From: Cytophagales bacterium
GTDB lineage: Bacteria; Bacteroidota; Bacteroidia; Cytophagales; Spirosomataceae
Reading direction: 5' to 3'
DNA length: 12,357 nucleotides
NCBI GenBank assembly: GCA_013205605.1
Contig: JABMMK010000108.1
Location: 1 to 12,357, forward strand
Shown: positions 1-7,626 of the stretch, in pieces
How positions within the stretch are numbered: the first letter of the stretch is position 1
Layout: the number at the start of each line of letters is the position of its first letter
The notes under the pieces: model-generated
The model's database searches: none
Told to the model about the DNA's origin: nothing
What the model saw: the letters and a program-made list of their open reading frames with translations, nothing else
Program-made: the position numbers and the translations under genes

Positions 1-994
1 ACACTAAATTGACTAAAAAATCATAGGTATTAATTCCATCAGCGAAATCGTCTAAAGCAGGTTGTTGGCTCTGTCCAAAATCTATATTTAAACCTACTTT
101 ACACTGTATTTTATCTTCTCTTTCAGAAATCCACTTTAGCAAAGAGCTTTCATTTTCATAGCGATGAATATATAAAACACCCACAGGAGAAACAAGATCC
201 TCATTTTCAGAGACAATAATATTTCCTAAGTCAAAATGAGGAATCTGATTTAACAGATATAAAGTACGGTAATATTGTAAATTGTTCGCATACTTAGAAT
301 GATTTAAAACCCAATCTTCTTTAGACAGTACATCAAACAAAGGGATTAAATCATAGTCCTTGGGTATGGATAAAGTAGATACATTTCGACAACCCAAACC
401 ATAATAAGTAAAAATATCCTTGGATAAGCCTTGAAACTCATGATCTGATTCGGTACCACGTAAAATGGCCAATGAGCTTCGGTTTTTACGAATAATATGA
501 GGTATGGTAGAAAAATAATGCGAAAAATATCCTCCTGAAAAGTTACTCCCGGTGGCAATAACAGCATCCATTCCTTGAAGACGATCAATAAAATGAACAG
601 GGATTAATGGATCAAATTCTTTCATGGCCAACACATATAATTGCATCAGCGATTTGTCTTGTGAACTTAATTTCACATTGGCTACTTGGCCAGAAGCTAA
701 TACCATTAATAGATCATGGAAGCCAATACCTGGAAGATTTCCTGCCAAGATTAATCCAATATTTGAATTTTTTTTTGCCTTTTCAGGATGTTTAATAAAA
801 AAATCTTGCCATGCCAAAGGCGAAAAAAATTGTTTTTGAATCGCATTCATAGCTGTTCGAACCAATGAATCCGTAAACCAAGGATTCTCATTGACGGCTT
901 TATCTATAAATAATTCTATTTTTTCCTTGTTTTTTTCAGAGCCAAAAAATTGATCAAGAAATTTAATTAGTTCTAAAAACTGAGATTGGCGCAT
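1..994 (-). CDS. Acyl-CoA reductase, LuxC-like aldehyde dehydrogenase fold (3' end cut by window edge)
   Basis: The first 331 residues read open from the ATG at 994 to the left edge with no stop; the C-terminus lies outside the window. The protein resembles the LuxC-type acyl-CoA reductases common in Bacteroidota, which reduce fatty acyl-CoA or acyl thioesters to aldehydes with NAD(P)H. Visible support is a nucleotide-binding loop-like stretch, LAGNLPGIGFHDLL (about residues 83-96), a conserved SGGYFSHYFSTIPHIIRKNR region (153-172), and the probable catalytic cysteine C202 in YYGLGCRNVS. The ATG at 994 is chosen because the divergent ferredoxin starts only 109 bases away and no better upstream start is seen. 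A possible -7 box for this strand (TAATTTTG, bases 1070-1063) lies upstream but has no matching -33 element. The physiological substrate cannot be read from sequence. The family call is fairly sure; the exact reaction is inference. Confidence 0.8.
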   Translation of the reverse strand, partial: MRQSQFLELIKFLDQFFGSEKNKEKIELFIDKAVNENPWFTDSLVRTAMNAIQKQFFSPLAWQDFFIKHPEKAKKNSNIGLILAGNLPGIGFHDLLMVLASGQVANVKLSSQDKSLMQLYVLAMKEFDPLIPVHFIDRLQGMDAVIATGSNFSGGYFSHYFSTIPHIIRKNRSSLAILRGTESDHEFQGLSKDIFTYYGLGCRNVSTLSIPKDYDLIPLFDVLSKEDWVLNHSKYANNLQYYRTLYLLNQIPHFDLGNIIVSENEDLVSPVGVLYIHRYENESSLLKWISEREDKIQCKVGLNIDFGQSQQPALDDFADGINTYDFLVNLV

Positions 995-1103
995 ATTTTA
1001 AAGTATTATATGGAACAAAGGTCTAAATTTTTTCTGTTAGTCCATATAATTTATATACTATTCAAAATTATGTTAGTAAATTGCATAAAATATTTTGATT
1101 GTT

Positions 1104-1451
1104 ATGGCAATAATAATTACCGAAGAATGCATTAACTGCGGGGCATGCGAACCAGAATGCCCAAACACCGCAATTTATGAAGGTGGGATCGAATGGACAT
1201 GGGCTGGCGGAACCTCTTTGACTGAAGTAGAACTAGAAGATGGTAGTTCTATGGATGCAAAAACAAATATTGAACCCGTTTCAGAAGAGTTTTATTATAT
1301 AGTTCCTGATAAATGTACGGAATGCACTGGATTTCATGAAGAACCACAGTGTGCTGCAGTTTGTCCAGTAGATTGCTGCGTTCCGGATCCCGATCGAGTA
1401 GAAGATAAAGACACTTTAATGGCCAAAAAATCCTGGCTTCATGCAGAATAA
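1104..1451 (+). CDS. 2[4Fe-4S] dicluster ferredoxin (Alvin-type)
   Basis: This is a small cytosolic electron carrier of 115 residues. Cluster I is formed by C9, C12, C15 and C19 (CINCGACEPEC). Cluster II is formed by C71, C74, C83 and C87, with the wider CxxC-x8-CxxxC spacing that defines the Allochromatium vinosum (Alvin) type; an extra CC pair follows at 91-92. About 50 residues, including WTWAGGTS, separate the two motifs, which is the usual Bacteroidota version. The start is the ATG at 1104, giving MAIIITEEC; a TTG at 1095 would add three residues and is less likely. The gene stands alone, divergent to the acyl-CoA reductase, and is followed by a strong terminator. The electron partner is unknown. 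The adjacent reductase is a possible functional neighbour, but that family uses NAD(P)H, so the link is only positional. Confidence 0.93.
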   Translation: MAIIITEECINCGACEPECPNTAIYEGGIEWTWAGGTSLTEVELEDGSSMDAKTNIEPVSEEFYYIVPDKCTECTGFHEEPQCAAVCPVDCCVPDPDRVEDKDTLMAKKSWLHAE

Positions 1452-1479
1452 AATAATTTTTATTTTATTTAAAACATTT

Positions 1480-1511
1480 AAATAGCTAACGAAAGTTGGC
1501 TATTTTTTTTT
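1480..1511 (+). terminator. Rho-independent terminator of the ferredoxin gene
   Basis: The stem has an 11-base left arm (1480-1490, ending ATAGCTAAC), a GAAA tetraloop (1491-1494) and a right arm (1495-1505, GTTGGCTATTT), with one G-U wobble. It runs straight into a T tract that continues to 1511. It lies 29 bases after the ferredoxin stop codon and closes a single-gene transcript. Confidence 0.88.
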
Positions 1512-1713
1512 GTTGAAATAATACTAATCGAATTACTGGTAAAAGAATAAATCAAAATTATATTATTTCAAGAATTTCTTATTCTAGGATTCAAAACAAA
1601 CCCTAAAATTACTATTTTTTAACATTTTAGACAAAATAGGTTTAAATATTACCTCATTTTTGATGTTTTTTTGTAAATATTTTAAAAAGAAGTTTATTTT
1701 TTATCCTATTTTC
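1512..1713. other. AT-rich non-coding spacer upstream of the porin promoter
   Basis: The stretch between the ferredoxin stop and the porin start is about 335 bases, of which 1480-1511 is terminator and 1714-1744 a candidate promoter. The remaining bases are very AT-rich, with many T and A runs, and hold no credible reading frame. The only dyad noticed is short (TTAC-TG-GTAA at 1533-1542). The length leaves room for upstream activator binding before porin-amt, but nothing specific can be named. Confidence 0.5.
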
Positions 1714-1744
1714 TTGTTTATAATATTTTTTGTTACAATATTTG
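1714..1744 (+). promoter_or_regulatory. Candidate Bacteroidota-type promoter for porin-amt
   Basis: A TTG at 1714-1716 is followed after 20 bases by AATATTTG at 1737-1744. This is one mismatch from the Bacteroidota primary-sigma consensus TAnnTTTG with its TTG -33 element. It would start the transcript a few bases after 1744 and leave a leader of roughly 35-40 bases before the ATG at 1787. It also argues against a longer protein starting at the TTG at 1730, which would lie inside the promoter. Confidence 0.45.
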
Positions 1745-1786
1745 TTTCGTAGTCAAGCATTTATTCACACTAAAAAATTATCAAAC

Positions 1787-2923
1787 ATGAAAAAATCAAT
1801 CTTTACAGCTATTTTGGGTTTAGTATCCTTTTGTGGATTTTCCCAAGAAAAAGAAGCGGAAGCACCAAAGTTTACATTTTCAGGTTACGTAGATTCGTAC
1901 TATATGTTGAACTTCAATAGTCCAACTAACAGAAGTAATTTAGGAGTTTCAGGATACGAAAGAGCATTCGATCAAAAGTCGAGTCAATTTTCTTTAGGTC
2001 TTGTTCAGACTAAATTTGGTTATAGCACAAAAACATCTGATGTCGTTGTCGATTTAACCTTCGGACCTAATGCAGATTTGGGTCAGTATGGAAATGCCAT
2101 CGGGCCATTAGGAAAAGGGACAACTGCTTTAGCTATCAAGCAAGCATATTTCAATTGGAAAGCTAGTGATAAATTAACTTTCACAGCGGGTCAATTTGGA
2201 ACTCACATTGGTTATGAGGTTATTGACGCTCCAGTTAATTACAACTATTCATTATCAAATTTATTCAACAACGGTCCATTTTATCACATTGGATTGAAAG
2301 CTAATTATGCCTTTACTGATAAATTAGCTGCTATGGCTGGTTTGGTCAACAATGTTGATAATTTAAATGACAATAATGCATCTAAAGGATTCATATATCA
2401 AGTATTTGCATCACCGGCATCTGGTTGGAATGTATATTTCAATGGTATTTCATCAAATGAGTCGGCTCCTTTAACCTCAGGAAAAGATGATTCAGGATCA
2501 TATAGCCTAACTGATTTAACGACTTCTTATCAAATTTCACCAAAATATTTATTGGGCGTAAATGCTGCTTATGGATCCCAAACAGGTGATTTTCAAGGGG
2601 GTGGATCTGTAGGAAATAGCAAAACATGGGGTGGAGTTGCTCTTTATTCTAACTATGTTTTTACTGATGGATTTAGCTTGGGTGGCCGTTATGAAGTTTT
2701 TGATAATACTTCTGGAGCCAGAGCATTAAGAGATGCGGATGGTAAAGGAACCAGTGTTTCATCGTTTACATTGACAGCTACATTCACTGCGGCAAATGGT
2801 CATTTGTTAATCAAGCCTGAATTAAGAAGCGATGCATACAAAACAGCTCAATTTACGGATGGAGATGGTAAAGCTCAAAAATCTCAAACAACTTTAGGAT
2901 TACACTTCATCTATAAATATTAA
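1787..2923 (+). CDS. Outer-membrane beta-barrel porin (BBP2/OmpL-like), next to amt
   Basis: This 378-residue protein starts with a clear signal peptide (MKKSIFTAILGLVSFCGFSQ, cleaved around residue 20) and continues with FTFSGYVDSYYMLNFN, a typical first strand of porins in the BBP2 (PF07642) family. Alternating beta-strand patterns fill the rest. Family-like blocks are GQFGTHIGYEVIDAPVNYNY (about 136-155), FSLGGRYEVFDN (296-307) and LIKPELRSD (341-349). It ends in LGLHFIYKY, the aromatic C-terminal strand recognised by the BAM machinery. The start at 1787 is preferred over the in-frame TTG at 1730 because it gives the signal peptide directly and leaves the candidate promoter outside the gene. 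The ammonium transporter follows after 33 bases with no terminator, so the two are probably co-transcribed. A role in passing small nitrogen solutes is inferred from that context; the actual pore substrate is unknown. Confidence 0.88.
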   Translation: MKKSIFTAILGLVSFCGFSQEKEAEAPKFTFSGYVDSYYMLNFNSPTNRSNLGVSGYERAFDQKSSQFSLGLVQTKFGYSTKTSDVVVDLTFGPNADLGQYGNAIGPLGKGTTALAIKQAYFNWKASDKLTFTAGQFGTHIGYEVIDAPVNYNYSLSNLFNNGPFYHIGLKANYAFTDKLAAMAGLVNNVDNLNDNNASKGFIYQVFASPASGWNVYFNGISSNESAPLTSGKDDSGSYSLTDLTTSYQISPKYLLGVNAAYGSQTGDFQGGGSVGNSKTWGGVALYSNYVFTDGFSLGGRYEVFDNTSGARALRDADGKGTSVSSFTLTATFTAANGHLLIKPELRSDAYKTAQFTDGDGKAQKSQTTLGLHFIYKY

Positions 2924-2956
2924 TAATCAATTGATTCACCTTTAAATTTTGTAAAC

Positions 2957-4303
2957 ATGACAACACAAAAACCAACATGGATTCCGCTACTTGTTTTGCT
3001 CGCGATAGCAGTAGCCGCATTGTTCTTAACGAGTGTTCCCGGAGTAATGCCAACGGAAGGCTTAGATACTGGAGATACTGCTTGGATGATTGTAGCATCT
3101 GGATTAGTTCTATTAATGACACCAGGTTTGGCTTATTTTTATGGTGGAATGGTTAACCACAAAAACGTAATTTCTACTATGTTGCAATCATTTATTGCCA
3201 TGGGAGTAATTTCTGTTATTTGGATTGTTTTTGGATTTAGTTTAGCCTTTGGCGACTCTTTAGGTGGCTGGATAGGAGATCCCCGTACATTTTTTATGTT
3301 CAATGGAGTTTTTGATCATAAATTATCTTTAGGAAGCACTGACCAATTAAAGTTCACAATTCCATTTGCCTTATTTGCATTTTTTCAAATGAAATTCGCG
3401 GTTATTACACCGGCTCTTATTTCGGGTGCATTAGCAGAAAGAATTAATTTTAGAGCGTTTGTATTGTTTATGATTCTTTTCTGTGTCGTTGTTTATGCTC
3501 CGTTGGCGCATTGGACATGGCATCCAGATGGTTTCTTATTTAACTTAGGTGTTTTAGATTTTGCAGGAGGAACGGTTGTGCACATGTCAGCTGGTTGGGC
3601 TGCGTTAGCAGGAGCGCTTTACTTACGTCGTCGTAAATCACACATGGAATCAAATATTTTGCCTCCGGCTAACATTCCTTATGTTTTATTAGGAACGGGT
3701 TTATTATGGTTTGGATGGTTTGGATTTAACGCAGGATCAGCTGTAGGGGCTAATGGACTTGCGGTAACCGCTTTTGCGACTACTCACGTAGCTGCTGCAG
3801 CAGCAGGTTTATCTTGGATCTTATTTGATGTATCTCGTGGCAAAAAAGTTTCGGCTTTAGGATTTTGTATTGGCGCGGTGGTTGGTTTAGTTGCCATTAC
3901 ACCTGCAGCAGGTTTCGTAACTGTTCCGGTAGCCATCTTTATCGGCGTAGTCGCAGCGATCATTTCAAACATCGTTGCTCATTGGAGAGCTAGTTCTAAT
4001 TTAGATGACACCTTGGATGTATTTGCTTGTCATGGAGTTGGCGGAATGGTCGGCATGCTAATGACAGGTATTTTTGCAACAAGCGCAGTCAACGCAGCGG
4101 TAGTAGAAAATGGTTTATTTTATGGTGAGACTGCTTTATTTATGAAGCACTTATTAGCCTTGGCCATTGTTTCAGCATTTGCTTTTAGCGTATCCTACTT
4201 GTTATTAATCATTACAGATAAAATCATACCTCTACGTGTAAATGAAGAGGAGGAAAGACTTGGATTAGATTTATCTCAACATGACGAATCGTTAGCAGAG
4301 TAA
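2957..4303 (+). CDS. amt: Ammonium transporter, Amt/MEP/Rh family
   Basis: This inner-membrane channel conducts ammonium and belongs to the trimeric Amt family. The protein has 448 residues, with a hydrophobic N-terminal segment (about 9-26, possibly a cleaved signal as in E. coli AmtB) followed by about eleven membrane helices. Key residues are present: F147 in FQMKFAVIT and W188 near the external ammonium site, D201 in LDFAGGTVVH (equivalent of AmtB D160), and the twin pore histidines H209 and H359 (CHGVGGMVG). The C-terminal tail (about 421-448, DKIIPLRVNEEEERLGLDLSQHDE) has the conserved form that in AmtB contacts the P-II protein GlnK, although no glnK lies in this window. The gene sits 33 bases behind the porin as the second gene of the unit and is followed by two hairpins. 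The family call is essentially certain; regulation by nitrogen supply is expected from the family, not shown here. Confidence 0.96.
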   Translation: MTTQKPTWIPLLVLLAIAVAALFLTSVPGVMPTEGLDTGDTAWMIVASGLVLLMTPGLAYFYGGMVNHKNVISTMLQSFIAMGVISVIWIVFGFSLAFGDSLGGWIGDPRTFFMFNGVFDHKLSLGSTDQLKFTIPFALFAFFQMKFAVITPALISGALAERINFRAFVLFMILFCVVVYAPLAHWTWHPDGFLFNLGVLDFAGGTVVHMSAGWAALAGALYLRRRKSHMESNILPPANIPYVLLGTGLLWFGWFGFNAGSAVGANGLAVTAFATTHVAAAAAGLSWILFDVSRGKKVSALGFCIGAVVGLVAITPAAGFVTVPVAIFIGVVAAIISNIVAHWRASSNLDDTLDVFACHGVGGMVGMLMTGIFATSAVNAAVVENGLFYGETALFMKHLLALAIVSAFAFSVSYLLLIITDKIIPLRVNEEEERLGLDLSQHDESLAE

Positions 4304-4312
4304 TCTTTCTAA

Positions 4313-4350
4313 AAGCAAAGCCGCAAGCAATGGTTCTTGTGGTTTTGTTT
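4313..4350 (+). other. First hairpin downstream of amt, imperfect stem
   Basis: The left arm is AAGCAAAGCCGCAAG (4313-4327), the loop CAATGGTT (4328-4335), and the right arm CTTGTGGTTTTGTTT (4336-4350). About 15 pairs form, including a few G-U wobbles. The wobbles make the stem stronger on the plus-strand RNA than on its complement. Only a short T run follows. It begins ten bases after the amt stop codon and may act as a 3'-end stabiliser or weak terminator ahead of the stronger one at 4356. Confidence 0.55.
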
Positions 4351-4355
4351 CAATC

Positions 4356-4389
4356 AAAAAGCCGAAAGCTTCTAGTTTTCGGCTTTTTT
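4356..4389 (+). terminator. Strong Rho-independent terminator of porin-amt
   Basis: AAAAAGCCGAAAGCT (4356-4370) pairs with AGTTTTCGGCTTTTT (4374-4388) over 15 base pairs with one G-U wobble and a 3-base loop TCT, followed by TGTTTTT. The A-rich left flank means it could also terminate transcription from the opposite strand, but no minus-strand gene ends here. Confidence 0.88.
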
Positions 4390-4454
4390 GTTTTTAATCA
4401 ATTTAGAATTCAAAGATTTATTTTAAAGTTTGAACTTCTTATATTTAATAAAAT

Positions 4455-5153
4455 ATGAAGACAAACAAAATCATTTTGTTGATTGGCAGAGAACATCTCG
4501 AAAAAGACAGCTATCTATATACAGACATACTTTCAGAAATTAATGGAATCCAATTTGATGTTTACAATGACTCATACTCGTATTTCAGAAGAAGAGTTTA
4601 TCCGTATCTCGCTAAAGTTATCCCTAGATTTATCCGAAAACAACCCATCATAAGAAACTTATATTTACAAATAGAGGAACAAATTTATTCAATTATTCTG
4701 AATCCTATGGATTATAAAATGCATATAGCATTTCAAAAAAATCCTAATGACATTTCTTTAAGGATAGAAAAATTAGCCAGAAGGTTAAACAATATCCCTA
4801 GAGCTACTGAAATTACATTAATTGGCCGAAGTGCAGGAGCGATTGTTGCCACCATGGTTTCCTTACAACATCCCATTCACAAAATAATTTCACTAGGGTA
4901 TCCATTTAAGCATCCCGATTTTGAGGAGGAAGCTTATCGGCACGAACATCTAAAAAAAGTAAATACGCCAATGTTAATTATACAGGGGCTGCAAGATGTT
5001 TATGGTGGCCAAGAAATTGAAAAAAAGTACAACTTTAATTCAAACACAACAATAGTCTTTGAAGACATTAATCATGATTTTGAATTGACGGAAGAAAACA
5101 GAATTCGAATTTTGAAAGATATCGAACAATTTATTTCTGATTCAGAAAATTAA
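4455..5153 (+). CDS. Small alpha/beta hydrolase of unknown substrate
   Basis: This 232-residue protein has no signal peptide or membrane segment. The catalytic set of an alpha/beta hydrolase is readable: nucleophile elbow GRSAGA with S126, acid D181 in IIQGLQDVYGG, and H207 in INHDF. The order and spacing resemble small dienelactone-hydrolase or KANL3/Tex30-like hydrolases. The usual N-terminal HGxxG oxyanion motif is not evident; the first strand reads IILLIGREHLEKDS. A basic, tyrosine-rich region (about 39-72) lies between the first strand and the elbow and has no obvious counterpart I recognise. The ATG at 4455 follows the amt terminator, so the gene probably has its own promoter, but no good consensus match was found. 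Its stop overlaps the convergent mtaB stop by 4 bases. The fold is fairly sure; the function is unknown. Confidence 0.75.
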   Translation: MKTNKIILLIGREHLEKDSYLYTDILSEINGIQFDVYNDSYSYFRRRVYPYLAKVIPRFIRKQPIIRNLYLQIEEQIYSIILNPMDYKMHIAFQKNPNDISLRIEKLARRLNNIPRATEITLIGRSAGAIVATMVSLQHPIHKIISLGYPFKHPDFEEEAYRHEHLKKVNTPMLIIQGLQDVYGGQEIEKKYNFNSNTTIVFEDINHDFELTEENRIRILKDIEQFISDSEN

Positions 5154-6475
5154 ACAAAGGCATTTGAGAATAAAACATCTCCTGTCACTTCGCCATTTTC
5201 AGCTATTGATTTATAACGAACGGATTGGATGGTATTGATCAGTAATGGATCGTATGCGGACTTGAACCTAACATAGTTTTCAGAAAAACCTTCCATAAAC
5301 CCATTTTCATTAGATTCTTCAAACAAAACCTCCCCCTTATTCCCTAGTTGGCTTTCATAAAAAGCACGTCTTTTTTTATCTGAAAGTATATGTAACATTT
5401 TGGATCTTTCAGATTTTTGTGCACCATCAACTTTAGGGAAAATTTCAGTGGCAAAAGTATTGGCCCTTTCTGAATATGGAAAAACATGTAGATAAGCGAT
5501 ATCGAGCTCCTGTAAAAACTGATACGTTTCTAAAAACAATTCGAGAGTTTCTCCTGGATGGCCTACAATTACATCGACGCCAATACATGCATTTGGCATC
5601 AATGATTTAATTAAGGCAACACGGTTTACATATAATTCTCTTTGATATCTACGTTTCATTAAACGTAAAACTGCATTCGATCCAGCTTGTAAGGGTATAT
5701 GAAAATGAGGAACGAAAGAATTTGAACTTGACAAGAAAGTAATTATTTCAGGGGTAATTAAATTGGGCTCAATGGAAGAGATACGAAATCGATTGATACT
5801 AGTTTTGATTTCAATTGCTTTGATTAAATCAAAAAAAGTTTCTTCACGTTTTCCTTGTTGAATTCCAAAATCGCCTATATTCACTCCCGTTAACACGATT
5901 TCTTTTACCCCTTTATCAGCAATTTCTTCAATTAAAGCCAATACGCTTTCAACTGTATCGGATCTAGATTGGCCTCTAGCCAAGGGTATTGTACAATAGG
6001 AGCAGGGATAATCACATCCATCTTGAACTTTTAAAAATGTTCGAGTTCGATCATTTACGGAATAAGAAGCATGGTAATCTAAGTCATACCTTATTTCTGA
6101 GGTTAGCAATTTCGGAAGATTTGTATTTTTATTATTTAAATAGGGTAGGATTAAATCAGGTAATTGGAATTTTTCGTTAGCCCCTAAAACTAAATCCACA
6201 CCAGGAATATTAGAAATTTCTACGGGTTTTAATTGCGCATAACAGCCCATGATAACCACTGTGGAAGCTGGATTGATTTTTTTAGCTTCTCGAACAACTT
6301 TTTTGCACTTTTTATCTGCTTGTTCGGTTACACTGCAGGTATTGATGACAAACAAATTAGGGGAATCTTGAAAATCCACGCGAGTAAAACCCATAGGTTC
6401 CAAACTACGGGCAATTGAACTAGATTCTGCAAAATTCAATTTACAACCTAAGGTATAAAATGCGACCTTTTTCAT
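5150..6475 (-). CDS. mtaB: tRNA t6A37 methylthiotransferase MtaB
   Basis: This radical-SAM enzyme adds a methylthio group to N6-threonylcarbamoyladenosine at position 37 of ANN-decoding tRNAs, giving ms2t6A. The 441 residues follow the family plan. An N-terminal UPF0004 domain carries cluster ligands C11 (TLGCKLNFAES), C47 (NTCSVT) and C78 (MGCYAQ). The radical-SAM domain has C154, C158 and C161 in DGCDYPCSYCTIP. A C-terminal TRAM-like stretch spans about 375-441. TLGCKLN with KVQDGCDYPCSYC and the ARGQSRS block fit MtaB better than MiaB or RimO. The gene lies 87 bases downstream of the type II glutamine synthetase on the same strand, with a strong terminator between them, so it likely has its own weak promoter or depends on read-through; no clear promoter was seen. 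Its 3' end overlaps the convergent hydrolase gene by 4 bases. Confidence 0.95.
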   Translation of the reverse strand: MKKVAFYTLGCKLNFAESSSIARSLEPMGFTRVDFQDSPNLFVINTCSVTEQADKKCKKVVREAKKINPASTVVIMGCYAQLKPVEISNIPGVDLVLGANEKFQLPDLILPYLNNKNTNLPKLLTSEIRYDLDYHASYSVNDRTRTFLKVQDGCDYPCSYCTIPLARGQSRSDTVESVLALIEEIADKGVKEIVLTGVNIGDFGIQQGKREETFFDLIKAIEIKTSINRFRISSIEPNLITPEIITFLSSSNSFVPHFHIPLQAGSNAVLRLMKRRYQRELYVNRVALIKSLMPNACIGVDVIVGHPGETLELFLETYQFLQELDIAYLHVFPYSERANTFATEIFPKVDGAQKSERSKMLHILSDKKRRAFYESQLGNKGEVLFEESNENGFMEGFSENYVRFKSAYDPLLINTIQSVRYKSIAENGEVTGDVLFSNAFV

Positions 6476-6502
6476 TTCTTAAAATAAGAGCTTAAAGGTA
6501 AA

Positions 6503-6530
6503 ACAAAAATGGCGGGAAAACCCGCCATTT
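6503..6530 (-). terminator. Rho-independent terminator of the type II glutamine synthetase gene
   Basis: Bases 6507-6516 (AAATGGCGGG) and 6521-6530 (CCCGCCATTT) form a perfect 10-pair, GC-rich stem around a 4-base loop. Read on the minus strand, the stem is followed by TTGTTTT (6506 downward), a T-rich tail. It starts about 33 bases after the synthetase stop codon. Plus-strand read-through would see only CGTTTT, so it mainly serves the minus strand. Confidence 0.87.
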
Positions 6531-6562
6531 CGTTTTATAAAAGTATATAAATGCAAGATAAA

Positions 6563-7576
6563 TTAATATTTGGCCGTTTTAACTGTCTTAATAATACGAG
6601 CAGCAACTTTATAAGGATCTGCAGCAGAATTAGGTCTACGATCTTCTAACCAACCTTTCCAACCTTTTTCTACGGTAGCGATAGGGATACGAATAGACGC
6701 ACCACGATCAGAAATACCATAAGAGAAAGAATCAATGGATTGAGTTTCGTGTTTACCCGTTAAACGTAAATGATTATCAGCACCATAAACGTCAATATGC
6801 TCTTTAACAAAAGGAGCAAATGCTGAACATATAGCGTCATACGTTTCTTTTTTACCGGCCGTACGTAAAGCTGTGTTAGAGAAGTTGGCATGCATACCAG
6901 AACCATTCCAATCCAATTCGCCTAATGGCTTACAATGCCAATTAATTGACACCCCAAATTTCTCACCTAAACGTTCTAATAAATAGCGCCCGATCCAAAT
7001 TTGATCACCAGCTTCCTTCGCTCCTTTAGCAAACATTTGAAATTCCCACTGACCTGCAGCCACCTCAGCATTAATACCTTCAATGTTAAGTCCTGCTTCG
7101 ATACATAAGTCTAAATGCTCTTCTACAATCTCACGTCCGTAGGCATTCGATGCTCCTACTGAACAATAATATGGCCCTTGTGGAGCAGGATATCCATTAG
7201 CAGGAAAACCTAATGGCTTATTTGTTTCTGGATCCCATAAAAAATACTCTTGTTCGAAACCGAACCAAAAATCATTATCATCATCCTCAATTGTCGCTCG
7301 GCCATTGCTCACGTGAGGGCTACCATCTGAATTCAAAACATCACACATCACTAAATATGCATTTTTACGAGACGGATCTGGGCAAATAAATACCGGGCGC
7401 AATAGACAATCTGAAGAGCCACCTGGAGCTTGCTCCGTAGATGAACCATCAAAACACCACATATCACAATCCGCTAACTTTCCACTAAAATTATTTTCGA
7501 TTTTAGTTTTAGAACGTAAACTCTGGGTGGGTTTGTAACCATCCAACCAAATGTACTCCAATTTAGACTTAGCCAT
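6563..7576 (-). CDS. Glutamine synthetase type II (eukaryote-like GSII)
   Basis: This enzyme makes glutamine from glutamate, ammonium and ATP in the cytoplasm. At 337 residues it has the short length of the GSII class, unlike GSI (about 450-470) or GSIII (about 730). Class signatures are the N-terminal beta-grasp block WCFDGSSTEQAPGGSSDC (40-57), the metal/ATP site FGFEQEYF (105-112), GINAEVAAGQWEFQ (167-180), NGSGMHANFS (224-233), the RLTGKHET loop (271-278), SDRGASIRIP (289-298) and RRPNSAADPY (313-322). The GSI adenylylation tyrosine motif is absent, as expected for GSII. The start at 7576 gives the standard MAKSKLEYIW N-terminus. The gene has its own promoter (7656-7627) and terminator, so it is probably monocistronic. 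It is transcribed away from a type III glutamine synthetase that shares the same spacer. Confidence 0.96.
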   Translation of the reverse strand: MAKSKLEYIWLDGYKPTQSLRSKTKIENNFSGKLADCDMWCFDGSSTEQAPGGSSDCLLRPVFICPDPSRKNAYLVMCDVLNSDGSPHVSNGRATIEDDDNDFWFGFEQEYFLWDPETNKPLGFPANGYPAPQGPYYCSVGASNAYGREIVEEHLDLCIEAGLNIEGINAEVAAGQWEFQMFAKGAKEAGDQIWIGRYLLERLGEKFGVSINWHCKPLGELDWNGSGMHANFSNTALRTAGKKETYDAICSAFAPFVKEHIDVYGADNHLRLTGKHETQSIDSFSYGISDRGASIRIPIATVEKGWKGWLEDRRPNSAADPYKVAARIIKTVKTAKY

Positions 7577-7626
7577 AATTTTAAACGTGTTTTTATTAAT
7601 AAATACATTTATTTTTCAATTCATCA

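Noticed and set aside
346..588. An 80-codon open frame on the minus strand
   Set aside because: It lies in another frame inside the acyl-CoA reductase gene, whose product has recognisable family blocks over the whole stretch.
1095..1103. TTG start that would lengthen the ferredoxin by three residues
   Set aside because: The ATG at 1104 gives the standard MAIIIT N-terminus of this ferredoxin type and is a stronger start codon.
1533..1542. Short dyad TTAC-TG-GTAA with a GGTAAA half resembling part of the GSIII inverted repeat
   Set aside because: Only four pairs per arm in AT-rich DNA; the similarity to TTTACC at 7765-7770 is too short to claim a shared operator.
1730..1786. TTG start that would add 19 residues to the porin
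   Set aside because: It would bury the signal peptide and lies inside the candidate promoter; the ATG at 1787 begins a normal signal sequence.
3784..3972. Minus-strand 62-codon frame rich in Ala, Thr and Lys
   Set aside because: It is antisense to the conserved amt helices, and its composition follows from the amt codons.
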